Of a stretch of DNA of 64,000 nucleotides, positions 33,981 through 45,756 are shown piece by piece. How positions within the stretch are numbered: the first letter of the stretch is position 1; each line of letters starts with the position of its first letter. Source of the DNA: Mycteria americana (lineage: Eukaryota; Chordata; Aves; Ciconiiformes; Ciconiidae); assembly GCF_035582795.1 (NCBI RefSeq), contig NW_027445436.1, forward strand, positions 4,090,770 to 4,154,769. The letters run 5' to 3'. The notes under the pieces are model-generated. The model saw only the letters and a list, made by a program, of their open reading frames with translations. It was not told where the DNA came from and did no database searches. Position numbers and translations under genes: made by a program.

Positions 33981-35187
33981 CAACTATGTGAGGGACGGCA
34001 GAGAAGTCAGCAGCATCTTTGCTCTGCCATCTCACACTTATGAGCCACGCTGGATATACTGGATTTAACACCCTATCTGCCACACTGGAACTTACAGAAC
34101 AGTTTTAGAGAAGAGGAAAATTTTATTATAACCCTTTTAGTGTTTGACTTGGTGATAGAAAGAATATCAGTGCTCTAATTGCCTATTTCCTAATGTAGCT
34201 AAATGAAATAGTAAAAATAGCAAAGCTGAATAGGAATGCTGAGGTGTCTAGGAAAGAGCAAGGGAACATCCACCCGAGTTTACTCCTCTACATTTTCCAT
34301 TGTGGCCATTTTTAAATACTGGGGATCTAAAGGTAGAGGATATAGGGATTGAGGAAGAATTTATGTAGCTCATAATGTGGCCTGGGATGACATGAAGAGA
34401 TGAAGAGACTAGAAGATTCAAATACATTTAATTTTCTCTCTAAAAGAAAAAAAAAATAATCTCCCAGGAGTCTTCCACACTTTTTCTGAAAGGGCAATAA
34501 TTTCCTGGCCTTTATCTTGTAGGTGGTTTCAATCTACCCTCTCCAGAGGATGGCAGTTCTATAAAAAAAGTTTCAGTATTTCTTCCTCATTCCCATTACA
34601 CAGCAGAGGGGAAGAAAAGTATTCCTCCTGAAACTTTAAGTATATACCTTTGGCAAGTGGAAAAGAAAATTAGTGATCTTGATTGTCATTTCCTTTAACC
34701 AATTAAGAATTCACATCTGCTATGTGTAAAGATTCTTTTTACAATTATGTATAATTCCTTTTCTTGCCATCCCCTTTTCTGCATTAGTAAACACTTTGCA
34801 AAACAGCTTTTAAGAGAAAATCATTCATCCTCTATTTTAAATGTCATAATTAAATAATACTATCTGCTGGACAGCTTTTCCATAAAAGGAAGAACAAGAT
34901 ACCTTAGCCCTAATGTACAAGAAATATCCCTAAAGATGATTTAGATTACAAGGAAAAAAAAAATCATATTTTAACTATGAGGTCCCTCTACATCTCATAT
35001 GGAAGAAGAAACTTTAGAAGAAACTGAATTTTGATGTTTCTTTAACATGTACTTTCCTTCACATTTAGGAAGCATATGATGAGTATCACTGATACTCCAA
35101 CTTTGCATGAAAGCAAATACAGCAATAGCTTAATGGAAAGAAACACAGCATTTAATAGACTAGGAAGCTGATATTTTGACCATTGGG
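33981..35187. other. Non-coding stretch, nothing recognised
   Basis: AT-rich sequence up to the target duplicate of provirus G1. No coding or repeat signal recognised. Confidence 0.5.
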
Positions 35188-35191
35188 GTTT

Positions 35192-35857
35192 TGTTGCCGT
35201 GAAAAGCCGAAATCAGAACTCACTAGTCGGGATGACTATTAAGCAGGTATTCTTTATTGCAGCACTGGGCAGCACTGGGGATTGCTCCGCCACAAGTTCT
35301 CCGCCAGGTTAGCACAACACATCAGTTCATATACAGAAAAATCATACATATTCATCAGATTTCCTGAAAAGGGCAGTTTTATGGTGATGAGTTCCCGGAA
35401 TTCGTTTACATAGTCCAAGCATTCGCAGTAAAATTAGGGTTAGGGTCTTTTCACCCTCCCGGTGGTCTTCCATAGTCTTCCTCACGTTGTCCACTAGTTG
35501 AACTTTGGGCTTCCTTTGTCCATATATAGTCATTGAGTTAGCTCATCAGTCCTTCTGCCTTGGAATGTTACAAGGGGGTCGATTTAAGCTAGTTCTTTGG
35601 TGCTTATCTTTGGCACAATTGTCCTGAGTTCCTCTTATCAGTGATTTAATTAGGAAGCCTAACGAGCTTGCTCAAGGCCTGCTTAGCCCTATCAGGTAAG
35701 AAGTCACAGGACATGTCCCACCATCAACTCTGCTCAGCAGGTAACCAAAACTATCTTTGCAGGGGAAGAGAACAAAAGAGAACAAGGATGTGAGCAGAAA
35801 CTAAAAAAATGCAAGTCTATGTCTTAGTCAGGGACTGTCAGGGATTTAACCCTTTCA
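35192..35857 (-). mobile_element. G1 3' LTR
   Basis: 666 bp, sense start TGAAAGGG and end CGGCAACA. The AATAAA signal lies antisense near 35250. It contains an extra 11 bp ('gcactgggcag' duplication near 35262-35275) that the 5' LTR lacks but the G2 LTRs have, so the 5' LTR lost it. Confidence 0.9.
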
Positions 35858-35875
35858 TTCCCCCCTTTTCTTTTT
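35858..35875 (-). promoter_or_regulatory. G1 polypurine tract
   Basis: In sense orientation an A/G-only run containing AAAAGGGGGGAA ends directly at the 3' LTR. This is the plus-strand primer of retroviruses. G2 has the same tract at the same place. Confidence 0.88.
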
Positions 35876-36065
35876 GAGGGCTTGTAGCTTACTTGCTAGA
35901 GTCCTCAATATACAGTCTTATTATGTCTGAAACAAAGCTTATTACAAAAACTACAATAAAATCAATAAAATTACTATTTAAAATAGTAATGCTCTTTAAC
36001 TACGACTTTCAAATCCTTTTAGGCCTAAAAGGGTGTTATCCTTAATTATTTTACGTTTGCAAAAT

Positions 36066-37469
36066 TCATAATATTTCATCCTTTTCAAGGGTCTGAGTAA
36101 AATACCTTCCCGTTTCTACTTGATGCCTAATCTTGTTTCTTTTCCAATCACTGTATGTCTCTGCTGAATTCTGGTGACACCAAAGAAAACATTTAAGAAA
36201 TACACAAACAAATATTCCTAAAATTGCCAAAGTAATTAATCCAATTAATAATTGTTTCAACCATCCAAAGTTGGGAAGCCAAGAAGTCAATTTATCCCAT
36301 AAATCTCAAAGCCCAAATGAAGTATCATCCGAAGATACTTCCTGGAATATTCGTGCTTTCTCCCAGAGTGCATTTAGACCTGCTTCTATCTGTTTATCTT
36401 TATTGATATATGCACAGCAACTGGTATTAATGATCATACATACACCTCCTCCTTTGGCAGTCAATAAATCTAATGCCATTCGATTTTGCAACACAACCTT
36501 ACTAAGGGAAGATACTTCCGTCTGTAAATTTTTTATAGTATTTATGGTTAGATTTTCCATCTGCTCTAGAACTGCGGAAATATTTACCATGGCCTTTTCT
36601 AGCTCGCTTACTCCTAGCCACGGTAAGAACAATCTAACAAAGCTATGAAATTTTGCTCCCCTAATTACAAGCGGGTTGTCTTCTCGCTTAGCCCGTTTCC
36701 AGGATGTTCTCAAAATACCTCTAGGTATTTGGGACTGATTATATATTCGATCCTGACTAACTAAATGACCTATGGTACACCTTCCCTTCCATCCTGCAGG
36801 GAGTTGCTTTCTGCTGATACCATCACCACACAGCCACCAATACCCGTCGGGCAGTTTGCAGGGTCCATCGGTGGCTGTGAGATTAGCTCCATAAAATGAT
36901 CCTTTGCTTACCCATCCAACCAATGTATTTCTACTGGCATCCCACTTGGTAGGGCTATAGGTTTCTAACTGGGTTCTATTATAGAAATTAATATATGTCA
37001 CGTTCAATCCCGTCAAGTTCCAAGTTCCTACTTCTACTGCAGTCTTGTTGATCCAATAATCATTCCACCCATTCCTACAGGAACAGTTATGATATTTGTT
37101 ATCGGGGGGACGGCACAGACAATTATTGGATCTTGCCTTCCACAGGCAACTATTATTGCTAACTAGAATCTGGGTGCTATTATCTAGTATCTGCAAGTCA
37201 AATCTTGGTCTGATCTCATAGCTTGAATTATCATAACTACAATATCCTCCATCTTGTCTTTTCCAAAACTCAGGCCAAGTATTATTGTCACAATTCCAAT
37301 GAGTCGACCCTATGCCGTACAAAGGGAGTCTCACGTTACCTCTCGGTAGGGCAGTACAAATCCAACAATCCTTAGCCCCTACAGCATTCGCTATCATCTG
37401 AATCGCATTATAATACAAGTTCTTGTTCCAAGCATCTACTGATAAGCTTAAAGTCAATAAAGTTATCAT
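36066..37469 (-). pseudogene. G1 env (gamma type) with one premature stop
   Basis: Encodes an envelope glycoprotein, normally cut into surface (SU) and transmembrane (TM) subunits. The first frame (36306-37469, 387 codons) has a hydrophobic start, a CXXC motif at C35-C38 (CWIC), a dozen NXS/T sites, a furin-type KRAKR near 258-262, the conserved LQNRMALDLL stretch (327-336) and CX6CC (C344, C351, C352). CWIC plus CX6CC is the gammaretroviral pattern. A TGA at 36306-36308 stops it before the membrane anchor. The same frame reopens and runs to 36066 with an anchor (GLITLAILGIFVCVFL) and cytoplasmic tail. The start is 66 nt after the pol stop. Confidence 0.9.
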
Positions 37470-37534
37470 CGTAAGCCTAATTTCAAATCTCCAACACTTT
37501 CAATGGTCCATTGCGGTTCAGAAGCTTTCTTTAC

Positions 37535-40330
37535 TCAGGAGTAATGGATCCAAGCTGTCTGCTCTTTAATCTTGATTGCAGTGAAAGAGGTTAGCAACAC
37601 CTGATAAGGTCCATTCCACTTCTCCTCCAATGGGTCACCTGAAAAATTCTTAACATAAACCCAATCTCCAGGGCTAAATAGGTGGATTGGGTGATCTAAC
37701 CCTTTTGCTCTGGTTCCCAAAACAGTCTTATTAATCTTTTCCAATTGTTTTCCTAAGGATATAACATAATTTTGTAAATAATTATTTCCCAGCTGATTCA
37801 AATCTTCCCCTTGATATTTGGCCTGATATGGCCTCCCATATAATATCTCAAAAGGGCTCAGATTTTCTTTGGCCCTAGGTTTTACACGTATCCGAAGTAG
37901 TGCAATAGGTAGTGCTTGATAGGGTGTGTGTAATTGCCAATCGATTCCTAATAGCTTGCTGACCTGTTGCACTACTTCTGCACAAAAATGTGTACCCCTT
38001 ATCTGATGAAATGACCACAGGTACCCCGAATCGAGGTATTATTTCATTTAATAATACCTTAGTTACTTCTCTTGCTTTGTTTGTCCTACAAGGGAATGCC
38101 TCTGGCCATCCGGAAAAGGTGTCTGTAAGTACCAATAAGTACCTGTACCCCCCTTTTCTTGGAAGTTCAGAGAAATCAGTTTGCCAGTGGTCCCCTGGTA
38201 CATTTCCTCTCCCAATACTTCCTAATTGTGCCCAGTTACCCGTATTGGGATTATTTTTCAAACATATTTCACATTGCTGAGTCACCTGTCGAACTGTAGT
38301 ATACAAATTTCTCCCTATTAATTTTTGATTTAAAAATTTATACAGGGAATCTGCCCCCCAATGTGTCTTATTGTGTTCTTCTTTAACGACTCCCCATACC
38401 TGTTTGGCAGGAATTATAATCCTGCCATCACTCAAGTGGGCCCATCCTTTGGAGGGAACCTGCCCTCCCATTTCTTCTATTAATTCTTTATCAGCCCTAG
38501 AATATTCAACATTTTCTTGGTCACCTAGACTCCTACTTCTATTATCCGGAATTAAGGTTAAAATCTTTTGCATTCTCTCCGCTGCCTGTTTAGCCTCATA
38601 ATCAGCCAACCTGTTACCTTTTTCCTGGTCAGTGTTACCCTTCAGGTGTCCTCGGCAGTGCATGATAGCGACTTTGGTTGGCAGTCGGACTGCTTCTGAT
38701 AGGTGAAGGATTTCCTCAGCGTGCTTGATCTGTCTCCCTTGTGCGGTTAGTAGTCCTCGTTCCTTCTAAATTGCTCCGTGAGCGTGGACAACTCCAAAGG
38801 CATATTTGGAGTCCGTCCATATATTTATCTTTTTCCCTTTTGCCAATTCCAGGGCCCTAGTCAGGGCAATAATTTCAGCCTTTTGAGCTGATGTTCCAGC
38901 AGGTAATGATTGAGATTCAATTACTTTGCTTGCTGTTGTCACCGCGTACCCAGCCTTTCAAATACCTTGTCGGACGAAGCTGCTTCCATCCGTGAACCAG
39001 GAGTCTTGTGCATCTTCCAGGGGTTCTTCTTTTAAATCTGGTCTGCTAGAATATACAGTCTCTATGGTTTCCAAACAGTCATGTATCAATGATTCAGATG
39101 TCACCCCCCTGAGGAAAGAAGCTGGGTTCGTAACATTAGCCACTTCAATACTAACATCGTCTGGTTCAACTAGAATAGCCTGGTATTGTAAAAATCGGGA
39201 TGGAGAAAGAAACCAGCACTGTGATTTTTTGGCCTAAGGTAAATTTCCGGGCCTCTTGGATATTTAGTACTACAGCTGCCACAGCTCGTAGGCACCCTGG
39301 CCACCCTTTGCTTACTTCATCAAGTTGCTTAGAAAAGTAGGCCACAGCTCTTTTGTAGAGTCCCAGTCGTTGAGCTAGGACTCCCAGAGCTATACCTTGT
39401 TTTTCATGGGAAAACAGCCAGAAGGGTTTAGTAACGTCAGGTAGGCCCAGGGCTGGGGCCTTCATCAGTTCCTTTTTAAGTGTTTTGAATGCATTTTGAG
39501 CTTCTCTGGACCAAATCAATTGAGTGGGATTGTTTTTCAAAAGTTCATATTAATTGTAAATCCATAATTGACACCAACCTGTCATTCCCAAGAAGGTCCT
39601 GAGTTCCTTTACCATTTGAGGGAGGGGGGTTCTGCAGATGGCTTCTTTTCGCTCCGTTCCTAATTCTCGTTGTCCTCCAGATAGCTCATATCCAAGGTAG
39701 GTTACTTGCTGTTGTACCATCTGAGCTTTCTGTTGAGAGACTCGATACCCATTCAGGCCCAAAAAGTTCAACAAATTAATAGTCCATTGAATACAATCTG
39801 ACTTTGTTTCAGTTGCTATTAATAAGTCATCCTCATAATGTAGAAGAGTTCCATCTCTGGAGGGAGGATCCCATGTCTCAAGTTCTCGTGCTAATTGGTT
39901 CCCAAAGATGGTTGGACTGTTCTTAAAACCTTGGGGTAACACTGTCCAGGTAAGTTGGGTTTTCCTACCAGTAGTAGGACTTTCCCATTCAAATGCAAAC
40001 AGGTTTTGGCTCTCCTTGGCTAGAGGCAAGCAGAAGAATGCATCTTTCAAATCTAATACTGTAAACCATACTTGTAATTTAGTAAGTAAAGTATAAGGAT
40101 TGGCCACCACAGGGTGTAAATCTTTAAAATTGAGGGGTTTTAGAAAGAACACCTTTTCCTGTTGGCCAGTAGCTCCCACTACAGTCACAAAGTCTTTACT
40201 CACAGGTATCAATTCTTGATTTAAAACAGAGAAAGAAGCACCTGTGTCTACTAAGAATTCTACTTCTTTCTCTTGTCTCCCCAGTCCTCCTCTACTTTCA
40301 GAGGGCCTTCCCCTTCCTCGTCCTCTAAAT
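37535..40330 (-). pseudogene. G1 pol with deletions and frameshifts
   Basis: Pieces in order: protease FLVDTGASFSVL and RT within 39550-40458, RT connection 39166-39540, RNase H pieces 38958-39143, RNase H end with integrase HHCC and core 37875-38663 (HCRGHLKGN, HWQTDFSELPRKGG, VISSDKG), and integrase C-terminus 37535-37972 ([21 protein letters not shown]). Compared with G2, about 170 codons between protease and RT (after FLKPLNFK, before DLHPVVANP) are missing. The RT box is YEDD rather than YVDD, which should ruin catalysis. The integrase frame breaks just after the second catalytic Asp. Clearly non-functional. Confidence 0.88.
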
Positions 40331-40336
40331 CCTTCT

Positions 40337-40702
40337 CTATTCACCATTCCTCTCTGTTCCAAGGCTGCCTCCGTGCGGCAGAAGGTTAACACCACAATCC
40401 TTCTGCCACTCCGGGCGCTTCCGCAAAGTAAAAAACATATCCGCATGCATAACCTCATCCCATTTTCCTTCTCTCCATAAGAACAACATTAACTGCAATA
40501 TAGTATTATAATTTAAAGATCCATTAAAGGGCCGTTTTTCACCATCTTCTAATTTGTACAGGGGCCACCACTGATTACAATATTTGTTTAGTGTTTTCTT
40601 ATTCACACTCCCACCTGGTTGTCCCCCTATCTCTTTCCAGTGTGCTAAGATATATCCTAGGGAGCTTTTCTTTACAATACCACCACTTTGCTGTCCCCCC
40701 AT
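40337..40702 (-). pseudogene. G1 gag, matrix only
   Basis: A 121-codon frame beginning MGGQQSGG, a myristoylation-type Gag N-terminus, followed by matrix sequence (CNQWWPLYKLEDGEK, LMLFLWREGKWDE). It matches the G2 matrix until about residue 108, then runs out of register. The sequence passes almost directly to the protease end of gag-pol, so capsid and most of nucleocapsid are deleted. Confidence 0.87.
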
Positions 40703-41452
40703 TCTACCTTATTGATTCTGTACTTCCGTTATTCTCCCACAGATTATTTTAATAACCTCAACCTGTCGCTCTTTATCCTCCCACTCTGACCACGTTCCAC
40801 AATTCTCACATTGAATATCTCATCCAAATACAACCCATAAATTTTGGTCACAAATAAAAGAATTCACAAGGAAAAGCGGTTCACATTCATTTTCAGGATG
40901 AGACGCACAGGTCTCCAGGTTTTCCACACTCACTTTGCAGTCACACTGTGTCTCAGTCACTCACCAGTCACACCAGAGTTAACTCAGCTCATTCACGCTT
41001 AGTTGCCGATTTCGCAGTGCCTAACGAATATATCCAAATTTAATATCAATAAACCAATATCCGAGTTCGGTGCCAGTAAACCCGTACCGCCAACAGTACA
41101 AAACTCATGCGGGTTTCATAAGTGTACCAATACCAAAAGGCACGTTATTGCAGAAGTACAAGGCTTAACCCCTGCCTGTACCAACGTACTAAATACCAAA
41201 TGTATACCCTCAGGCACTAGTAGCCTGGTACACGGCGCTCAGCATAGGACGTCTCCTACGACTTACGAGAACCTTCCAAATGACCGGTCCCAAATTCCAA
41301 AACAGAAAAGATTTAAAGAATACCTTTTTCCTTTAGATGGTCCTTGTCTGCTCCCGCAGTGATCCGACTGAGGCGAGGAGTCCCTCCAGGAAATCCCGGG
41401 GGTACCCTAGGGAGTCCTTGTTCTCAGCGGGTCCTGCAGCCGAGCAGAGAGG
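40703..41452 (-). other. G1 5' leader
   Basis: Untranslated RNA leader between PBS and gag, close to identical with the G2 leader. It contains only one copy (about 41085-41185) of the ~101-bp unit that is present three times in G2. The packaging signal is expected here, but I cannot point to it. Confidence 0.7.
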
Positions 41453-41470
41453 GTCCCATCTGGGGTGCCA
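41453..41470 (-). promoter_or_regulatory. G1 primer-binding site, tRNA-Arg type
   Basis: The sense strand reads TGGCACCCCAGATGGGAC, 3 nt inside the LTR edge. From memory it is an exact complement of the 3' end of a vertebrate tRNA-Arg(CCT). G2 carries the identical 18 nt. Confidence 0.78.
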
Positions 41471-41473
41471 AAC

Positions 41474-42128
41474 TGTTGCCGTGAAAAGCCGAAATCAGAA
41501 CTCAATAGTCGGGATGACTATTAAGCAGGTATTCTTTATTGCAGCACTGGGGATTGCTCCACCACAAGTTCTCCACCAGGTTAGCACAACACATCAGTTC
41601 ATATACAGAAAAATCATACATATTCATCAGATTTCTTGAAAAGGGCAGTTTTATGGTGATGAGTTCCCGGAATTCATTTACATAGTCCAAGCATTCGCAG
41701 TAAAATTAGGGTTAGGGTCTTTTCACCCTCCCGGTGGTCTTCCATAGTCTTCCTCACGTTGTCCACTAGTTGAACTTTGGGCTTCCTTTGTCCATATATA
41801 GTCATTGAATTAGCTCATCAGTCCTTCGGCCTCGGAATGTTACAAGGGGGTCGATTTAAGCTAGTTCTTTGGTGCTTATCTTTGGCACAATTGTCCTGAG
41901 TTCCTCTTATCAGTGATTTAATTAGGAAGCCTAACGAGCTTGCTCAAGGCCTGCTTAGTCTTATCAGGTAAGAAGTCACAGGAGATGTCCCACCATCAAC
42001 TCTGCTCAGCAGGTAACCAAAACTATCTTTGCAGGGGAAGAGAACAAAAGAGAACAAGGATGCCAGTGAAACTAAAAAAATGCAAGTCTATGTCTTAGTC
42101 AGGGACTGTCAGGGATTTAACCCTTTCA
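41474..42128 (-). mobile_element. G1 5' LTR
   Basis: 655 bp, ends as in the 3' LTR, followed by the target duplicate 'gttt'. It is shorter than the 3' LTR by the 11-bp loss near 41545. Confidence 0.9.
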
Positions 42129-42132
42129 GTTT

Positions 42133-43017
42133 GTGGTAAGAAAAACATGACATGTTTTGTGATATGAAGAGTATTGAAGTATTCAAAGAAATAGAACAGG
42201 TAACTTCAATGTGTACAAACTTTGCTCAGACGGACTAACTGAATTAATGAGCATCTTACTCCTTATTCACATCATATTGATCAAAAGATAACAAATGTGC
42301 TGTCTACATGGCTGAAACTTCCTGAGAAGGAAAGAGCTGGTCTTTTCCTACTGTCCTAGTTTGTCTATAGCATTGCTTTCCCTATCTCATTGTGTGAGGA
42401 GGCAAGATTTTTTTTTATTTTTTAAGAAGAATGTACTTGAATTCAGGTTTCAAATGTAATACTGACTGGAAACTAGGCTGAAGAGCCTATCAGGAGTGCA
42501 GCCTCCTCTAAGAAGCTGGCTATGCATCCAGAAATGCAGATACCCATATAAAGTACAAAAAGGAATAGTCAGAATTTCAAATATATTGAACACTATAACT
42601 GAACTACAAAAACCAATTCTGCAGGCTGCCCTAACAAATAGATTTAGAAGAGTAGAACCTAATTTCAGCCAGATGCCACAGAAAACAAAGCTGGAATATA
42701 AATTCAGGTTAATTGCTTTTTGCTTCTGTTTAATATTACATGGATAGGGAAGCTTATTTTTAAGCTGTGGTACATCTCCCCTCAGCTCATAGTCACTGGG
42801 CTTCTGTACTGGTGACAAATATCAGACATTTCCTTCAGTCTCAGCAGCCTACATCACACAGGCTCTTATTCTGCACTTCTGACCTGACACTGGCTCTCTG
42901 TTTGTTATCCAGTATCATCGACATGCTAGAGGCTTTACTGTTAATTGTTCCCCCAAACCCGACATATTCTCTCATTGCATAAACACAAACTCTGAGCAGC
43001 ACTATATATATGCATAT
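42133..43017. other. Non-coding stretch, nothing recognised
   Basis: AT-rich DNA downstream of G1. Short frames on both strands show no family features. Confidence 0.5.
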
Positions 43018-43072
43018 CAGGACAAGAGGCAATGGGCACAAACTGAAACACAGGAGGTTCCATCTGAACATG
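43018..43072 (+). mobile_element. Tiny CR1 fragment
   Basis: A 55-bp match to the CR1 ORF2 C-terminal coding region ('aggacaagaggcaatgggcacaaactgaaacac' area), directly abutting the LTR-D fragment. Either the LTR inserted into CR1 or a rearrangement joined them. Confidence 0.65.
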
Positions 43073-43390
43073 TTACGCCCCTTGAGGACTTATATGGTTC
43101 TTGTTCTAGAAAGTTCTCAATCTTCTGCGCAGGCACGGGGGGGGTGGTGGTCACGAGGGGTCTCTCGGGCGGTCGCAAGCCCCTTCCTCAGATAAACTCT
43201 GTGAGACCTCTGGCCATAGATGGTAAGGTCCATCGGAACCCGGAACTGCGCATCCTCCGACACGCTCTCCACGTCCTCCGCTTCCTGCTCCCGCTCTCCT
43301 CCACCCCGTGCTCGCCGACCTGCCGTCGCCATGCAAATAGCGACCGGCTCGCCACAATGTTTGAGACATTAACTCTTTCAGTCTCTCACA
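43073..43390 (-). mobile_element. LTR-D 5' (U3) fragment
   Basis: Antisense of 6588-6905: the same CpG-rich U3 core with 'gtcggcgagc', 'gatggaccttaccatc' and 'gaggaaggggcttgcg' landmarks. The U3 start TGTGAGAGAC falls at 43390. The R and U5 parts are missing. Confidence 0.82.
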
Positions 43391-43438
43391 GGAAGCTGCT
43401 GTGTGGTGCTTAGCTACTGGCTGGGGTTAAACCACAAC
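43391..43438 (+). mobile_element. LTR-B 3'-end fragment
   Basis: Matches the last ~48 bp of LTR-B in sense orientation ('gctgtgtggtgcttag' to GGGGTTAAACCACAACA), fused to the LTR-D fragment. It is a remnant of a further LTR-B insertion. Confidence 0.75.
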
Positions 43439-43554
43439 AACAGAAAATGACTAAAATTTAGCAGCTTTTTCTATCTTTGACATTTCTGTGCAAGACAGAA
43501 AACCAAGAACCAAGGCATTTAACCAAAGTTCTCTTGTTAAGTAGCAGAAGACAG

Positions 43555-43805
43555 CCATTAGTGCTCCCCTTAGCCTTCTCCTCTGTAGAATAAAGAAATG
43601 CATTTCCCTCAGCCTCCTCACAAACATAACATAACCACACATAACACCCCACGTGCTACAGCCCCATCATCATCTGGATGTCCTTTGAGCTCTCTCCAGT
43701 CTGTCAATGTCTTTCTCATACTGGGGCACCCAACACTGGACACAAGAAGTCCAGATGTGGTCTCATACACACCACAGCACTACTAATCACTTCTTACAAC
43801 TTCAA
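43555..43805 (-). mobile_element. Old CR1 fragment
   Basis: Antisense CR1 C-terminal coding and 3'-proximal landmarks: 'tccccttagccttctcctct', 'gagctctctccagtctgtcaatgtc', 'gtccagatgtggtctca'. Diverged and interrupted by a non-matching segment at about 43590-43665. Confidence 0.7.
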
Positions 43806-45010
43806 CGGTATTGTTTGAAACTTTTGAAAAAACAGTTTCCCTTTAGATATCTGGCTGTGATTGGAACCTAACATTGAGTTCAAATAAACAGTTATAACTA
43901 CTGTATATTCCCCAAAGTGTTTTGATTGATAGAGTGAGAGACAAGATTGGGAATGATGCCAGCTCTTGATTTTGAAGGGGAAAAAAATAATGTATATAAA
44001 GGAGTGATAAATATAAACTCTTCCTCAAGCATGCCTGCCAACTTAAATTTATCAAAGTAGCATTTGTCAAGGAAAAAAATAGAACAGTAATCACCAAGTG
44101 TAGGAGAACCAATGTGATTTATAGAGGCAGTCAGCTTTAGCTGAGACACAATTATGAGAGCAGAATTTCTACAGCTTCAAATTGCTTTAGGGAGTAGACA
44201 CCTCAGAGAGCGTTGCTGCCCAAACAAAGGACATTTAGAGGCGTTATGAAGCCAAAGAGGATTCCAAATACTCACCAGCTTTTATGGTTTTACTTGACAT
44301 TGTTTGCAATCTGTTTTGCCAGCATTTAATATATATGATTGGCTTCAAATACTGCATACCTAAGAAACAATCCCTTTATGAAGTGCTCAATACTTTTGAG
44401 CACTGTCACAGTCCTGTAACAATGGTTAGAGGTTAGGTTTTAAGGAATACTGCAGCTTGCAAAGACTTACAGTGAGATTCACCTATATAACAAATAATCT
44501 CAAGAAGCAAAAAAATGAACTTTCTCTACATAGATACAGCAATACAAAGCAGTAATCCTTTCAAAGAACTCTGAGGACAGAAGAGCTACAAAAGGATTTC
44601 ACAAAGAGAAATTCCAGGATAGCAATGATGCATCAGTACAGTGATACTCTCTCAGAGTGATCTCAGAGTGATACTCTGTTCATGATTTTTTATTAATATT
44701 ATTTGATTACATTTCATTTTTCAAAATACTGGGGTTTTTTGTAATACTATGGTTTTCTGGGTTCAGTGTGTTCTGGAAATGTTCAGGAACTAAACTATTT
44801 AAAATCGACATCAATAATGTATTGATTATTTAAAAAACATTTATCTTGCCAATACACTGCTACATGTTTTATAATTTATAGCAAATGTTCTTTTTCTGAG
44901 AAGTTACTACTTAACTATTGGAATTTCAAACATTTTTGTATTGTCATAGACAAAGCACTTCTAACAGCATGGCAATATCCATCCACTGGCAGCTCCTCCA
45001 TTTATGAGCT
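43806..45010. other. Non-coding stretch, nothing recognised
   Basis: AT-rich sequence up to the target duplicate of provirus G2. Nothing recognised. Confidence 0.5.
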
Positions 45011-45014
45011 GTGT

Positions 45015-45694
45015 TGTTGCCGTGAAAAGCCGAAATCAGAACTCAATAGTCGGGATGACTATTAAGCAGGTATTCTTTATTGCAGCGCTGGGCAGCACTG
45101 GGGATCGCTCCGCAACAAGTGCTCCGACAAACAAGCAAGATCACAGAGGTTATATGTTGCAAAATATACATATTCATAAGATTAATTTATATAAACATGA
45201 GATTTCTTGGAACTCATTAATATATGTAAATGTCCCTGACGCATGCGTACTTAAGTCCTTAGGTGGTCGTTAGGGATCCTCTGGTGGTCGTTGGAGGAAG
45301 TCAGTAGTCTTCATCACTCTGACCGCTGACTGAACTTTGTCTTTACGCATGCTCAGTCCATCTTTGTCTTGCTCATACCTTCCTTGCATATCCAAAATCA
45401 GGTGGTTCTTGTGTAGTTTCTCCTTATCAGCCCTTTCCAGGGACACAGGGCCTGAAGAATTCCTTTTTATCTATCTTCATTGCAACTATCTCAGCTAACC
45501 AAGGATTTAACACAGGCAAAGCATTCTTACTCTAATGATTAGGTCAAATAAAGAAAGCTCGTTAGCAATTCTGCTATCTAAGCTTACTGGCAAGCTAGGC
45601 CAAATTATCTGCGAAAGGGAGACTAAAAGGAAACATTGAGCAACCAAGATATTTACAGCATTTCTTTTTGTCTTTGGGATTTTAGCTCTTTTCA
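45015..45694 (-). mobile_element. G2 3' LTR
   Basis: 680 bp. Sense start TGAAAAGAGC, end CGGCAACA. The AATAAA signal is on the minus strand at 45076-45081 and a TATA-like 'tttatataaa' at 45186-45195, about 105 nt upstream of it. R-U5 (45015 to about 45125) is shared with G1, while U3 (beyond about 45130) is unrelated to the G1 U3. Confidence 0.93.
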
Positions 45695-45712
45695 TTCCCC
45701 CCTTTTCTTTAA
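45695..45712 (-). promoter_or_regulatory. G2 polypurine tract
   Basis: The sense strand has AAAGAAAAGGGGGGAA abutting the 3' LTR, the plus-strand DNA primer. It is preserved between G1 and G2 although the sequence on its U3 side is unrelated. Confidence 0.88.
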
Positions 45713-45756
45713 ACTTTGTAAATTCTTTTACAAAGGTTCTAAATTAAAAGTCATTA

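Larger units (their letters stand above)
35192..42128 (-). mobile_element. G1: gammaretrovirus-like provirus, decayed
   Basis: A 6.9-kb minus-strand provirus: 5' LTR 41474-42128, PBS 41453-41470, gag 40337-40702, pol about 37535-40330, env 36066-37469, polypurine tract and 3' LTR 35192-35857. Perfect 4-bp duplications 'gttt' flank it (35188-35191 and 42129-42132), as in gammaretroviruses. The LTRs differ by roughly a dozen substitutions and an 11-bp indel. Gag lacks most of capsid and nucleocapsid, a block between protease and RT is deleted, RT has an altered YXDD box, and env has a premature stop. It shares leader, gag start, pol and R-U5 with G2 but not env or U3. Confidence 0.92.

Noticed and set aside
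35433-35447. Telomere-like 'ttagggttaggg' (also near 41705)
   Set aside because: Only two units, located at the same place in both G1 LTRs, so it is part of the LTR sequence.
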